Source: Gammaproteobacteria bacterium | Lineage (GTDB): Bacteria; Pseudomonadota; Gammaproteobacteria; Pseudomonadales; Pseudohongiellaceae | Direction: 5' to 3' | Assembly (NCBI GenBank): GCA_030654835.1 | Contig: JAURWS010000030.1 | Coordinates: forward strand, 62,001-126,000 | DNA: 64,000 nucleotides | The notes under the pieces: generated by a model | What the model was told of the DNA's origin: nothing | Databases searched by the model: none | What the model saw: the letters and a program-made list of their open reading frames with translations, nothing else | Position numbers and translations under genes: made by a program | Shown: positions 23,799-33,615 of the stretch, piece after piece | How the letters are laid out: each line of letters begins with the position of its first letter | Position numbering within the stretch: the first letter of the stretch is position 1

Positions 23799-25802
23799 TC
23801 AGGCAGATCCCTTCCCCTCAGCGGCAACGCACACGCGATTGCGCCCCTGTTCTTTGGCACTGTAGAGCGCCTTGTCGGCACGATCAAAGACCAGGTCCGA
23901 GGTGTCTCCGGGCTGGAAAGCAGCCACACCGAACGACATGGTGATCTGCACCTGTTTCTCCTTGAAGTGGAAGGGACATTGTTCAATGGCTTGCCGCAAC
24001 TTGTTGGTCAGACGTTCGGCATCCTCCAGCGAGGTATTGGCCATGACGATGGCGAACTCCTCTCCGCCGTAGCGGGCCACGAAGTCACTCTTGCGCACGC
24101 GGTTGGAAATTTCCCGGGCCAGCACCTTCAAGACCTTGTCACCCGCGAGGTGTCCGTAGGTGTCATTGATGCGCTTGAAATGGTCGACATCGCAGATTAT
24201 CAGGCAAAGCTCTTTGCCATCCCCCAGTCCCTGACTGTTGAGCCACTGTTCCGTCTCATGGCGAATCTGCCGGTCATAGGCCGCGCGATTGGGCAGCTCC
24301 GTCAGGGCGTCGCGCATGGCTTTCTGTTCCTGCTGCGCCAGATGCAGGCGCAACTCGCGCGACTCTTCCTCCATGCCCTTGAGACGCTCCTCCAGCATGC
24401 GGGTCTGCTCGCCGCTGGCGTCCTCCTGACTATTCTTCAACACCTTGAAGCCATCCATGGAGGAAAGAATGGCATCTAGCTGATGCTGAACGGCGCTCTT
24501 GAGCTCACCGATATCGGAAGCACTCTCCACAGAGCTGGCAATGCCGCTGACCTGGGTCCTGACCGCCTGATCCAGGGCGGAATCCGAGTCGCGCGCCTCC
24601 TGTTCCAGCGCACGGGAGAGTTGCACATACTGCTGCACCTGCCCGAGCCCTGCGTTCAGCTCATTCAGGAAGCGCTGGAATTCGGAGCGCTCCTGGCTCA
24701 GCGAGCTCGTGATTACCGCAGAGATGTCTTCCAGCACTGCAACGAATTCATACCAGTTGAGGCCACGCGCAACCTGATCGCGAATTTTCGTTGCCAGAGT
24801 AATCGACTGCTCCGAGACGTAGATATTCTCAAGGATTCGCAGCAGCACTGGCTCGGCGTGATTGGCAATGGCGGAAAAGCCGGGCTCGTGGCTCACCTGT
24901 GCGGACGAGCCACTGACTTCTGATTCCTGTGGCGCTGGGCTGACATCGTCCGGTTCCGGCGAGGAGGGCTCTTGAGTCTCTGTGGTCGGAGCACTTCCAG
25001 CACCCTCGGCACCCTCAACACCCTCAACACCCTCAACACGACCAGTGCTCTCGGGCTGATCGTCCTGTTCCGGGTTGTCCTGCATTTGCCATTCGGCGTC
25101 TGCGGCCAGGCTGGCAGACGACAAAGTGGCGCCCCGTGCTGGCGTTAATGATTCGGCGGAGACAGCTTGCGTCCGCTCTGCAGCAGGAACATGCGCAGGC
25201 GCATCCGAAGCCTCTCCAGCGTCGGCACCCTCAGCACTGGTGTCCAGATGATGCAGCGAAAACAGTCGCGACCAGAACCCACCGGCAGAGGATGAAGCAG
25301 GGGCCTCCGCCTCTTCAGAAAGCTCGCGGACTACCAGCCTGAGCAGCTCAAGGAAGGTAGCAATCAGTTCGGAGTGATTCTGCGGGTCGGAAACTTTGGC
25401 GGCGAGGGCTTTGGAGTACTGCTTGATCCCGCGTTTGAGCTCCCGAGAGAGTTCGAGCTCCTGCAGCTGCGAGATGCTGAGCGTGAGTGCGTTCTGAATG
25501 GCCCAAGTGCTGTGCTCCTTGCGAGAGTCCAGGCGCAAGACGGATTTTTCGATGTGCTCGAGAAGAACTTCCAAGCCGGCTTCGCTATCTTCCGAGCGCA
25601 GCGTGGTACGCAAGGCCGCCAGTTCACGATCAAGCTCGTAGTCCAAGCCATCGCCGGCAAGACTAACGCCGACCAGCCCGCGACGCAGCAGCTTGATACG
25701 ATTGATCAGCGTCTTCTCACGCTTGTCCTGATCTTCGAGGGCATCGAGGAATTTCTTTTTCCAGCGGGAGGCCTCTACGCTGTCGCTATTCCTTTGGCTC
25801 AT
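23799..25802 (-). CDS. GGDEF diguanylate cyclase with long N-terminal coiled-coil region
   Basis: 667 residues. The first 160 are helical and soluble. A Pro/Glu/Ser-rich linker (about 165-310) includes EGVEGVEGAEGAG from a 9-base tandem repeat near 25012-25042. A second helical domain and a coiled coil (about 480-505) precede the GGDEF domain. GGEEF (579-583) is intact, and the inhibitory RxxD site (RKSD, 570-573) is five residues before it, so product inhibition by c-di-GMP is expected. It has no membrane segment. A diguanylate cyclase next to dsbA also occurs in Pseudomonas aeruginosa, from memory. Confidence 0.9.
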   Translation of the reverse strand: MSQRNSDSVEASRWKKKFLDALEDQDKREKTLINRIKLLRRGLVGVSLAGDGLDYELDRELAALRTTLRSEDSEAGLEVLLEHIEKSVLRLDSRKEHSTWAIQNALTLSISQLQELELSRELKRGIKQYSKALAAKVSDPQNHSELIATFLELLRLVVRELSEEAEAPASSSAGGFWSRLFSLHHLDTSAEGADAGEASDAPAHVPAAERTQAVSAESLTPARGATLSSASLAADAEWQMQDNPEQDDQPESTGRVEGVEGVEGAEGAGSAPTTETQEPSSPEPDDVSPAPQESEVSGSSAQVSHEPGFSAIANHAEPVLLRILENIYVSEQSITLATKIRDQVARGLNWYEFVAVLEDISAVITSSLSQERSEFQRFLNELNAGLGQVQQYVQLSRALEQEARDSDSALDQAVRTQVSGIASSVESASDIGELKSAVQHQLDAILSSMDGFKVLKNSQEDASGEQTRMLEERLKGMEEESRELRLHLAQQEQKAMRDALTELPNRAAYDRQIRHETEQWLNSQGLGDGKELCLIICDVDHFKRINDTYGHLAGDKVLKVLAREISNRVRKSDFVARYGGEEFAIVMANTSLEDAERLTNKLRQAIEQCPFHFKEKQVQITMSFGVAAFQPGDTSDLVFDRADKALYSAKEQGRNRVCVAAEGKGSA

Positions 25803-25850
25803 TGTGATCAGCTCTTATTCAGGAACGTATCCAGCGTGGCCCGCCCACCG

Positions 25851-25905
25851 GCCCGCAGTGTGCACTTGAGTGCATTGCGGGCAGGGCGATTACTGGAAAG
25901 TAATC
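25851..25905. other. two adjacent hairpins between dsbA and the diguanylate cyclase gene
   Basis: A strong imperfect stem (GCCCGCA then TGCACT opposing AGTGCA then TGCGGGC, 25851-25882) is followed by ATTACT-GGAA-AGTAAT (25890-25905). They fill the 113-base gap downstream of dsbA. There is no T-run on the minus strand, so they look more like an RNA processing or stability structure than an intrinsic terminator. Confidence 0.45.
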
Positions 25906-25915
25906 GGGGAGAGGT

Positions 25916-26557
25916 TCAGCTGGAGGATCTTTCTTTCTCAACCAGGAAGTTCACCACCTCAAGCATGTCCTGCTGAGTAAGTACCGCCTCACCGGTAGAG
26001 ATAAGGTATTTACCATTCACCACCATGTTCGGTGTGCTGCGCACCTGGTACTCGCGCATCTTGGCCTCAGCCTGATTGACCTTGGTGCGGACAGAGAAGG
26101 AGTTGAACGCAGTGCTGAATTGCTCTGCCGTTACACCGAACTGCGCAAAGAAGGCTGACAGCTGCTGTTCATTCTGCAGACGGTTGCCCTGAACGTTGAT
26201 GGCATCAAACATCGGGCTGTGCGCTTTATCGAGAACATTCAGAGCTTCGGCGGTGAAGAAAGCCTGAGCGTGAATCTTCATCAGATCGTTCCACATGCCG
26301 GGGAAGCGCACAAAGTCCACATCAGCGGCCAGCGAGGCTTCCCAGTTTTCGATCAGTGGCTCAAAGCGGAAGCAGTGGCTGCAACCGTACCAGAACACCT
26401 CAACGACTTCGATCTTCGTCGGGTCATTGGTCTTCACTGGTGTCGGCAGCACAACATAATGTGTGCCTTCAACGAATCGCGCTGGCTGTGCCAACGCGGA
26501 GAACGCCAGCGGAGCCAGAATGAGTACTGCCAATAACTGTATGATCTTCTTGTGCAT
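25916..26557 (-). CDS. dsbA: thiol:disulfide oxidoreductase DsbA
   Basis: 213 residues with a signal peptide (about 1-23, ending SALA). The thioredoxin-fold active site is Cys59-Ser-His-Cys62 (FWYGCSHCF) and the cis-proline loop is RSTPNMV. It introduces disulfides into periplasmic proteins, including type II secretion substrates and cytochrome partners. CSHC instead of the enteric CPHC is common in Pseudomonas-type DsbA. Confidence 0.95.
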   Translation of the reverse strand: MHKKIIQLLAVLILAPLAFSALAQPARFVEGTHYVVLPTPVKTNDPTKIEVVEVFWYGCSHCFRFEPLIENWEASLAADVDFVRFPGMWNDLMKIHAQAFFTAEALNVLDKAHSPMFDAINVQGNRLQNEQQLSAFFAQFGVTAEQFSTAFNSFSVRTKVNQAEAKMREYQVRSTPNMVVNGKYLISTGEAVLTQQDMLEVVNFLVEKERSSS

Positions 26558-26679
26558 TTTTGCTTCCTCTATATAAGAACGCTTGGGATCTGTAACTAAC
26601 TACCCTACAGACCGCTTCACTTAAGCAAATATTGCCTGAACGAAGCCTGAACTCCAGGTCTTAACCTCAGGTCTTAACC

Positions 26680-27306
26680 TCAGTTCAAGCCGGAAATGTA
26701 GCTCGCCAACGCCTCGATTTCCTTGTCAGTCAGACGCTCGGACACTATGCGCATGGGTGATGACTGGCCGTCATTGGTGCGCTCACCGGCACGGAACGCC
26801 TTCAACTGCGTCGCTGTGTATTCGGCATGCTGGCCACCCAGTGATGGGAATCCGCCCTGGCTGTTGCCCTGACCCGTGGGGGAGTGGCAGGCCGAGCAGG
26901 CGGCGACGTTCAGCTTGGCGATACCGGCACGGTAGATGTCCTCACCAGTCTCAATCAGATCAGGATTCGCGCCCTGCAGGGTAATTTCTTTGGACTCGAA
27001 ATAGGCAGCGATGTCGGCCATATCCTGAGCGCTGGAGTTGTTCAGAATGCCGGTCATCAATGGGACCGTGCGTGCACCGCTCTTGATGTCGTTCATTTGC
27101 TTGATCAGGTAGCGGGCATTCTGGCCTGCCAGTTTCGGGTTTGCTGCAACGGCACTATTGCCATCCGCGCCATGGCACGCGCCACATACGGCAGCCTTGC
27201 TCTCACCGGCAGCAGCATTGCCTTGCGCTTGGCTGAAACTGGCAAATCCAGCGAGAATCAGTGTTGATACCAGAGTCAGTACTTTCTTGGTGGCTAGTTT
27301 TTTCAT
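26680..27306 (-). CDS. diheme cytochrome c4
   Basis: 208 residues with a signal peptide (about 1-27, ending SQA) and two CxxCH heme sites (CGACH at 41-45 and CSACH near 137), each in a class I cytochrome domain with a distal Met. Cytochrome c4 donates electrons to terminal oxidases, and an aa3 oxidase cluster is encoded 12 kb away. It lies next to dsbA, which supplies thiol chemistry for heme attachment. Confidence 0.94.
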   Translation of the reverse strand: MKKLATKKVLTLVSTLILAGFASFSQAQGNAAAGESKAAVCGACHGADGNSAVAANPKLAGQNARYLIKQMNDIKSGARTVPLMTGILNNSSAQDMADIAAYFESKEITLQGANPDLIETGEDIYRAGIAKLNVAACSACHSPTGQGNSQGGFPSLGGQHAEYTATQLKAFRAGERTNDGQSSPMRIVSERLTDKEIEALASYISGLN

Positions 27307-27601
27307 GAATAGTCCAACTTTCCTAAAATTTTCAGAGTTCTTGAGAGTTCTTTAGATTTCAATACAACCTCTGTCAGAGGGCCAGGACACACCTTTTGCA
27401 AGGCAGCAACCTGATCTGGCAGGCGTTTTCAATGAAACGAGCGGCCGCGAAGTATAACGCATAGCTTCTTATTACTCTATGTGTTGCACTGGGCGCGATG
27501 GCAAATAGTATGACTCAGAGCAGGGTTTTACCAGTCTGGGGACGCGGTTTGACTGCCGAGATGCTTGCTCTTGCAGGTCTCTTGCTGTATTTAGTGCGCC
27601 C

Positions 27602-28234
27602 ATGAATTACAAAACTGCCAGTTTCACTACCAGCTCCGTCGGCCTCGACGATTGTCCAGCCGACAGCCAGCGAGAGGTTGCCTTTGCGGGTTGCTCCAAC
27701 GCGGGCAAGTCCAGCGCCATCAACACTCTGACCAACCAGACCGGATTGGCACGCACCAGCAAGACGCCCGGTCGTACCCAGCTGATCAATTTTTTCGGTC
27801 TGAGTCCGGGCAAGTATCTGGTCGACCTGCCAGGTTACGGATATGCCAAAGTCCCGCTGTCGGTCAAGGGTCAGTGGCAGGATCACCTGGAGCTGTACCT
27901 GAATGAACGCAAGACCTTGGTCGGCCTGATATTGCTGACCGATATCCGGCACGCCTTCAAAGACTTTGACCTGATGATGCTCAAGTGGTCGCGTCGTATG
28001 AACCTGCCCGTACACGTGATGCTCACCAAGTCCGACAAACTCAAGCGCGGTGCCGCTCAGAACGCGCTGCTGGGAGCCCGCAAGCAACTGGTCGATTTCC
28101 CGAATGCTTCGATTCAGGTGTTCTCATCACTGAGCAAGACCGGTATCGATACTCTTGAGGCTACTCTGGATCAATGGTTCGCCGATCCTGTCGAGCCGAC
28201 AGCCGAAGACCCGATCACCCCAGCCTCGGCTTGA
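27602..28234 (+). CDS. engB: ribosome biogenesis GTPase EngB (YsxC/YihA)
   Basis: 210 residues. The P-loop GCSNAGKSS is at 30-38, G2 is within TPGRTQ, G3 is DLPGYGYA and G4 TKSDK, all as in the family. It acts in late assembly of the large ribosomal subunit. It is convergent with polA, 43 bases apart. Confidence 0.96.
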   Translation: MNYKTASFTTSSVGLDDCPADSQREVAFAGCSNAGKSSAINTLTNQTGLARTSKTPGRTQLINFFGLSPGKYLVDLPGYGYAKVPLSVKGQWQDHLELYLNERKTLVGLILLTDIRHAFKDFDLMMLKWSRRMNLPVHVMLTKSDKLKRGAAQNALLGARKQLVDFPNASIQVFSSLSKTGIDTLEATLDQWFADPVEPTAEDPITPASA

Positions 28235-28277
28235 TGCACCGGCCGATCACGACCGGCCAGTGTCTCCTGGTTGGCAG

Positions 28278-31046
28278 TCAGTGCGCCTCATCCCAGTTGT
28301 CACCCACCCCAACGTCGACCACCAGCGGCACATCCAGCGCGGCAGCACTCGTCATGCGAAAGCGCACCCCTTCACGCAACAGATCCACATCGGCCTCCGC
28401 TACCTCGAAGACCAGTTCGTCGTGTACCTGCAATACCATCCGCGCATCCAGCACTCCGGTGCTCAGCCAATGGTCTATATCGATCATGGCCTGCTTGATG
28501 ATGTCGGCAGCGCTGCCCTGCATCGGCGCGTTGATCGCAGTGCGTTGCGCCGCCTTGCGCAGCATGCCGTTGCCCGCGTGGATATCGGGCAGGTAGAGAC
28601 GTCGACCAAACAGCGTCTCCACGTAGCCGTGTTCGTCCGCAAAGGCCTGGGTCTGGTCCATGTAGTGGAGGACGCCGGGGTATTTCTGAAAATAGAGATC
28701 GACGTAGTGCTGGGCATTGTGTCTGTCGATGCCCAATTGCTTGGCGAGCCCGAACGCCGACATCCCGTAGATCAGCCCGAAGTTGATAGCCTTGGCGCGG
28801 CGCCGCTGTTCCGACGTTACTTCGTCGAGCGGTGTTCCGAAGACCTCGGAGGCCGTAGCCCGGTGCACATCCTGCGCGCTGGAGAAAGCTTTCAGCAATC
28901 CGGCATCCCGCGACAAGTGCGCCATGATTCGCAACTCCACCTGGGAATAGTCGGCCGCCAGCAGCTTGTAGCCGGGCGCCGCGATGAACGCCTGCCGCAC
29001 CTTGCGCCCCTCGGGCGTGCGAATAGGAATATTCTGGAGATTGGGGTCCGTAGAGGACAAGCGCCCCGTGGCTGCAACGGCCTGCTGAAACCTGGAGTGA
29101 ATGCGCCCGGTGCGCCTGTTGATGTCCAGCGGCAACTTGTCGGTGTAAGTGGACTTCAGTTTGCTCAGGCCGCGGTGATCCATCAGCAGTCGCGGCAGCT
29201 CGTACTCCAGAGCCAGTTCCTGCAATACCGGTTCAGCAGTGGAAGGCTGCCCGGTCGGCGTCTTCTTCAACACAGGCAGGCCGAGCTTTTCGTAGAAAAT
29301 TGCCTGCAGCTGCTTCGGCGAGCTGAGATTGAACTCTTCGCCTGCGAGACGATAAGCCTCTCTCTCGACCTCAATGAGCCGCAGGCCAATGGCTTGACTC
29401 TGTTTGCCCAGCAACTCGGCATCCACGAGAATGCCGTAGCGTTCCATCCGCTGCAGAACAGGGATCAGTGCCAGCTCATAAAACTTGTGCAGTCCCGCCA
29501 GCTCGCCCGTGCTTGCCAGCTTGGCGGCCAGAAATTCACCAAGACGCAGCACCAGATCCGCCTTGCGCCCGGCGTAGCGGCTGGCGGCATCCAGATCCAG
29601 CTGGCTGAAGGTTATCTTGCCTTTGCCCTTCCCCAGCAACTCCTCGACCTTGACCGTCGACAGATGCAGATAGTGTTCGGCAATGCTCTCCAGCGAATGG
29701 TCAATCGCCACGGAGTTGAGGACATAGGAGCCCGTCAACGTGTCAAAGCGAAAGCCTTTGAAGCTGATGTCGTGGTTGGCAAGCACATGGGTGATGAACT
29801 TGCAGTCGTGCCCAACCTTGTGAACGCTGGCGCTCTCCAGCAGTGGCCGTAACCTGTTCAGCACGTTGCTGCGCTGCAGTTGCGCGGGAAACTCCAGAGA
29901 ATCATGCCCGACCGGAATATAGAAGGCGGTGCCAGCCTTCGTACTCAGCGCAATACCGACGATAGTGGCTTCCATATACTGGGCGCCATCCGTTTCCAGC
30001 GCCACGGCAAACTGGCGCGCGGCACGCAGTTGCGAGATACAGTTGTCGAGAACCGAATCGTCGAGAACCGGGATGGTTTGTGTCTCGGGGGAGACCGACG
30101 CTTGTGCGGATGAGTCATCGTCAGAGCGGGTGACTGCGGCTGAACTGTTCTTTTGCGCGGACGCGGCGGACTTGCCACCCCGACCCTCGACTTCCTTCAC
30201 CCACGATTTGAACTCCAGCAGGCTGAAGAGGGCATGCAGCTGCTCTGCATCTTCGTCCCTGTGCACGAGATCGGCGATCTGCACGTCCAGAACCACATCA
30301 CGCTTGATGGTCGCCAGGCGATAACTCAACCAGAGTTGATCGATATTCTCGCGCAGCCGCTCGCCAATCTTGCCGGAGACCTTGTCGGCATTCGCGACCA
30401 ATGCATCCAGCGAACCGTATTCCTGCAGCCACTTCAAGGCCGTTTTCGGTCCGACGCCAGGTACACCAGGGATGTTGTCGGCGGCGTCTCCCATGAGGGC
30501 GAGATACTCGACGATGCGTTCCGGTGGCAATCCGAATTTGGCCGTCACTCCGGCCGGGTCCAGCGACTCGTTGGTCATGGTATTGAGCAGTGTGACGTTC
30601 TCGGTGACGAGCTGAGCCAGATCCTTGTCGCCGGTAGAAATGAGGGTTCTGATCCGCTGCGCGCACGCTTGTGTGGCCAACGTGCCAATCACGTCATCCG
30701 CCTCCACGCCGTCAATCACGAGCATCGGCAGGCCCATGGCCCTGATGATGGCGTGAATGGGCTCGATCTGACTGCGCAGCTCATCCGGCATCGGCGGACG
30801 GTGCGCCTTGTACTCGGCATACATGTCGTTGCGGAAGGTCTTGCCTTTGGCATCGAAGACAACCGCAATGTGGCTGTCTGGATAGGCCTTCACCAGACTG
30901 CGGATCATGTTGATGACACCTTTGACGGCGCCGGTATGCTGACCCTTGCTGGTGACGAGAGGCGGGAGGGCGTGAAAGGCGCGAAACAGGTAGGATGATC
31001 CATCCACCAGAATCAGCTGCACTTCACGCGGCATGCTTGTTTCCAT
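28278..31046 (-). CDS. polA: DNA polymerase I with a destroyed proofreading site
   Basis: 922 residues from the ATG at 31046 (GGAAGA upstream); a longer frame to 31085 is less likely. It has an intact 5' nuclease domain (about 8-290, LILVDGSSYLFRAFHA), a 3'-5' exonuclease domain (about 320-510) and a polymerase domain. The polymerase motifs are complete (DYSQVELRI, RRAKAINFGLIYGMSAFG, LQVHDELVFE). In a gap-free alignment offset by six residues from E. coli Pol I, the metal ligands D355, D424 and D501 are Ala349, Ile418 and Lys495. Only the Glu and Tyr remain. It should still process Okazaki fragments and repair gaps, but without editing. Confidence 0.96.
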   Translation of the reverse strand: METSMPREVQLILVDGSSYLFRAFHALPPLVTSKGQHTGAVKGVINMIRSLVKAYPDSHIAVVFDAKGKTFRNDMYAEYKAHRPPMPDELRSQIEPIHAIIRAMGLPMLVIDGVEADDVIGTLATQACAQRIRTLISTGDKDLAQLVTENVTLLNTMTNESLDPAGVTAKFGLPPERIVEYLALMGDAADNIPGVPGVGPKTALKWLQEYGSLDALVANADKVSGKIGERLRENIDQLWLSYRLATIKRDVVLDVQIADLVHRDEDAEQLHALFSLLEFKSWVKEVEGRGGKSAASAQKNSSAAVTRSDDDSSAQASVSPETQTIPVLDDSVLDNCISQLRAARQFAVALETDGAQYMEATIVGIALSTKAGTAFYIPVGHDSLEFPAQLQRSNVLNRLRPLLESASVHKVGHDCKFITHVLANHDISFKGFRFDTLTGSYVLNSVAIDHSLESIAEHYLHLSTVKVEELLGKGKGKITFSQLDLDAASRYAGRKADLVLRLGEFLAAKLASTGELAGLHKFYELALIPVLQRMERYGILVDAELLGKQSQAIGLRLIEVEREAYRLAGEEFNLSSPKQLQAIFYEKLGLPVLKKTPTGQPSTAEPVLQELALEYELPRLLMDHRGLSKLKSTYTDKLPLDINRRTGRIHSRFQQAVAATGRLSSTDPNLQNIPIRTPEGRKVRQAFIAAPGYKLLAADYSQVELRIMAHLSRDAGLLKAFSSAQDVHRATASEVFGTPLDEVTSEQRRRAKAINFGLIYGMSAFGLAKQLGIDRHNAQHYVDLYFQKYPGVLHYMDQTQAFADEHGYVETLFGRRLYLPDIHAGNGMLRKAAQRTAINAPMQGSAADIIKQAMIDIDHWLSTGVLDARMVLQVHDELVFEVAEADVDLLREGVRFRMTSAAALDVPLVVDVGVGDNWDEAH

Positions 31047-31095
31047 ATCTTGTCTTCCCTGTCCTTTGTCCTCGGGCGAAGGCATTGGCCTTTGA

Positions 31096-31980
31096 TTAAC
31101 GCCCGAGGCAAGTGTTGATGGCCTGCGCCAGGTTGCCGATCAATTGAGCATAAGAGCCCGGACCGGGAGAGATCGCGTCGCCGAGCACATCCACACGTAC
31201 CCTGTTAACGGGGTAATCACCAAACACCGTCTCCGTGGTGGAGTCATTGGAGTTCACATCCTCCAGCAGACAAGTCGGGCGCAACTCTTCCAGCCGCGAT
31301 CTGATGTCGAGAATATGCCTGATTCCCGGCTGAATTTCATGGTCCGGCACCAGCACAAATTGATGTTCGAGACCAAACTGCCTTTCGAAATACTGGAGGC
31401 CGTCGTGATAGACAGCGTAGCGACCATCTTTCAAGCGCTGCACGTCTGCGCTTGTCGTCTTGTCCAGCGTGTCGATACTGGCGACAAAGCGTGACAGATT
31501 TGCTTGATACCGTGATCGGTTGGCCGGGTCCAGCGTCATCAGGTGTTGTGTTATCTGTTCTGCGACCAACCGGGCATTGTGGGTATTCAACCAGAGATGC
31601 GGATCATAGCGGGCAGCGGACTGTGGCTCAGACCCTCCGCCGGGCGCGTGAAGAATAATGCCATCCAGTGCGGCGACTTCAACAACGACGGTCTGCCCAT
31701 CGATTTGCCCCAGAAAGTCGGTCAGATAGGTCTCCATCTGCGGACCCACCCAGAGCACGAGCCCGGCATCCGTCATTTTGCGAACATCGGAGGGTCGCAG
31801 AGTGAAGTGGTGGGGGGACACATTTGCAGGGATCAACAATTCTGGCTTTGCGACGCCGTCCATCAGGTCTGCGGCGATCAGTTGCAGCGGTTTGATCGAA
31901 GCGAGCACCTGCGGCTGTGCAACTGCCACGTCCGTGAACACGAGAATGAGTGCGCAGACGGCGGCGACACGCTTGAACAT
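31096..31980 (-). CDS. znuA: zinc ABC transporter periplasmic binding protein ZnuA
   Basis: 294 residues with a signal peptide (about 1-21). Metal-binding residues are visible at SPHHFTLRPSD and DPHLWLN. The His-rich loop usual between the first two metal ligands is reduced to a short segment (HAPGGGSEPQSAARY), as in His-loop-poor homologues. It captures zinc for ZnuBC, which is encoded divergently. The Zur box at 32011 lies in the shared upstream region. Confidence 0.92.
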   Translation of the reverse strand: MFKRVAAVCALILVFTDVAVAQPQVLASIKPLQLIAADLMDGVAKPELLIPANVSPHHFTLRPSDVRKMTDAGLVLWVGPQMETYLTDFLGQIDGQTVVVEVAALDGIILHAPGGGSEPQSAARYDPHLWLNTHNARLVAEQITQHLMTLDPANRSRYQANLSRFVASIDTLDKTTSADVQRLKDGRYAVYHDGLQYFERQFGLEHQFVLVPDHEIQPGIRHILDIRSRLEELRPTCLLEDVNSNDSTTETVFGDYPVNRVRVDVLGDAISPGPGSYAQLIGNLAQAINTCLGR

Positions 31981-32010
31981 GGCTGGCTTCTTCGATGGAG
32001 GTCAATAGTG

Positions 32011-32033
32011 GAAATGCTATATTATACCATTAT
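32011..32033. promoter_or_regulatory. Zur box between znuA and znuCB
   Basis: GAAATGCTATATTATACCAT followed by TAT is a near-palindrome close to the gammaproteobacterial Zur consensus (GAAATG-TATA-TATA-CATTTC). It lies in the 89-base divergent gap, overlapping possible -10 elements for both directions, so zinc-bound Zur would shut off both znuA and znuCB. Confidence 0.7.
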
Positions 32034-32069
32034 CGTTTATAACAGGACGCCCCCTAAAGGAATCTGCGG

Positions 32070-32822
32070 ATGGACAAAGCCTGCCTCATCGATGCTGCCG
32101 ACATCTGCATGCAATTCGGCGATCGCCAGGTGTTGCAGCATGTTGGACTGCAGGTCCATCAAGGGGAAATCGTCACGCTTGTCGGCCCGAACGGGGCGGG
32201 CAAGACAACACTGGTTCGCATTGTGCTCGGCCTGCTGTCTCCCCACTCAGGCACCATTGCCAGACCCGCAGGCCTGCGCATCGGTTACATGCCGCAAAAG
32301 CTGCACGTGGAACCGACAATGCCAATGACGGTGAAGCGCTTCCTGGCACTGGCCCATCACGCCAGCGGCGAGCCCATCACCCGGATTCTCGAAGAGGTCA
32401 GAATCGGGCACCTGATGAACCAGCAGCTGCAGGCAATTTCCGGTGGTGAGCTGCAGCGGGTACTGCTCGCGCGAGCCCTGTCGCAGTCGCCGCAATTACT
32501 GGTACTTGATGAGCCAGCGCAAGGCGTCGATGTGGCCGGACAGGCCGAGCTCTATCAGCTCATCAACGAAATTCGCAATCGCCACCACTGCGGCGTGCTG
32601 ATGATCTCTCACGATCTGCACCTAGTCATGGCCACCACGGATCAGGTGATCTGTCTCAATCATCACATCTGCTGTCATGGCCGCCCGGAGCAGGTCAGCG
32701 TCGATCCTTCTTATCTTGCGCTATTCGGGAAGAAGGAAGCCAAGACCCTTGCGGTTTACACCCATCATCACAACCATCAACACGACATCAACGGCTGCGT
32801 GATCGAGAAGAAGAATGGCTGA
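32070..32822 (+). CDS. znuC: zinc ABC transporter ATPase ZnuC
   Basis: 250 residues. Walker A is GPNGAGKTT (39-47), the signature ISGGELQRV, Walker [13 protein letters not shown]. The C-terminal tail is rich in histidine ([10 protein letters not shown]), which may sense or hold zinc. AAAGGA precedes the ATG. It overlaps znuB by eight bases. Confidence 0.94.
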   Translation: MDKACLIDAADICMQFGDRQVLQHVGLQVHQGEIVTLVGPNGAGKTTLVRIVLGLLSPHSGTIARPAGLRIGYMPQKLHVEPTMPMTVKRFLALAHHASGEPITRILEEVRIGHLMNQQLQAISGGELQRVLLARALSQSPQLLVLDEPAQGVDVAGQAELYQLINEIRNRHHCGVLMISHDLHLVMATTDQVICLNHHICCHGRPEQVSVDPSYLALFGKKEAKTLAVYTHHHNHQHDINGCVIEKKNG

Positions 32823-33615
32823 TTTCATTGTCAGGGCTTTGATTGCCGGCATCTGCATCGCACTCGTCGCTGGCCCGCTGGGGTCCTTCGTCGTCTGGCG
32901 GCGCATGTCCTACTTTGGTGACACGCTTGCACACTCGTCGCTGCTGGGGATCGCACTTGGCATCCTGATGGACGTCAACCTGCAGCTGGCGGTTGTCGTG
33001 AGCTCGTTGTTGTTCGCCCTGATACTGGTGCTGCTGCAAACCAGAAAGACCCTGTCGACAGACACGCTGCTCGGCATCCTGGCGCACAGCACGCTGGCCT
33101 TCGGCCTGCTCATTCTCTCTCTGTCCGATACGGTGCAGGTGAATCTGGTGGCTTACCTGTTCGGGGACCTGCTCACCATCGGCTCGTCGGATCTGTATTG
33201 GATCATGGGTAGTACTGCAGTTATTGGCATATTGCTGGTCGTTTTCTGGAACAGCTTTCTGACTATTACCGTGCACGAAGAGCTGGCGCAGGTAGAGGGC
33301 GTGCCGGTAGGAAGAGTGCACTGTCTGATGGTATTGATGGTGGCGCTGCTGATTGCGGTGTCGATGAAGATAGTCGGCGTCTTGCTGATTACGTCGCTGT
33401 TGATTATTCCACCGGCAGCGGCAAGAAGACTCGCTTCCACCCCCGAGCAGATGGCGCTCGGGGCCAGTATCGCCGGATGCCTGGCGGTCAGCCTGGGGTT
33501 GTTGATGTCCTATCGGCTCGACACCCCTGCCGGACCCTCTATCGTCGTCACCGCGTGTTTCTTCTTCCTGGTGACTTATTTGAGCCCTGCGCTGCTAGGC
33601 AAGCGCTCTCAGTAG
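32815..33615 (+). CDS. znuB: zinc ABC transporter permease ZnuB
   Basis: 266 residues with about eight membrane segments of the ABC-3 family. Motifs [17 protein letters not shown] and [15 protein letters not shown] are characteristic. It is translationally coupled to znuC. Its last seven bases overlap the end of the convergent sco gene. Confidence 0.94.
   Translation: MADFIVRALIAGICIALVAGPLGSFVVWRRMSYFGDTLAHSSLLGIALGILMDVNLQLAVVVSSLLFALILVLLQTRKTLSTDTLLGILAHSTLAFGLLILSLSDTVQVNLVAYLFGDLLTIGSSDLYWIMGSTAVIGILLVVFWNSFLTITVHEELAQVEGVPVGRVHCLMVLMVALLIAVSMKIVGVLLITSLLIIPPAAARRLASTPEQMALGASIAGCLAVSLGLLMSYRLDTPAGPSIVVTACFFFLVTYLSPALLGKRSQ

Noticed and set aside
28155-29852. 565-codon plus-strand open frame opposite polA
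   Set aside because: It overlaps the conserved polymerase domain and has no recognisable features.
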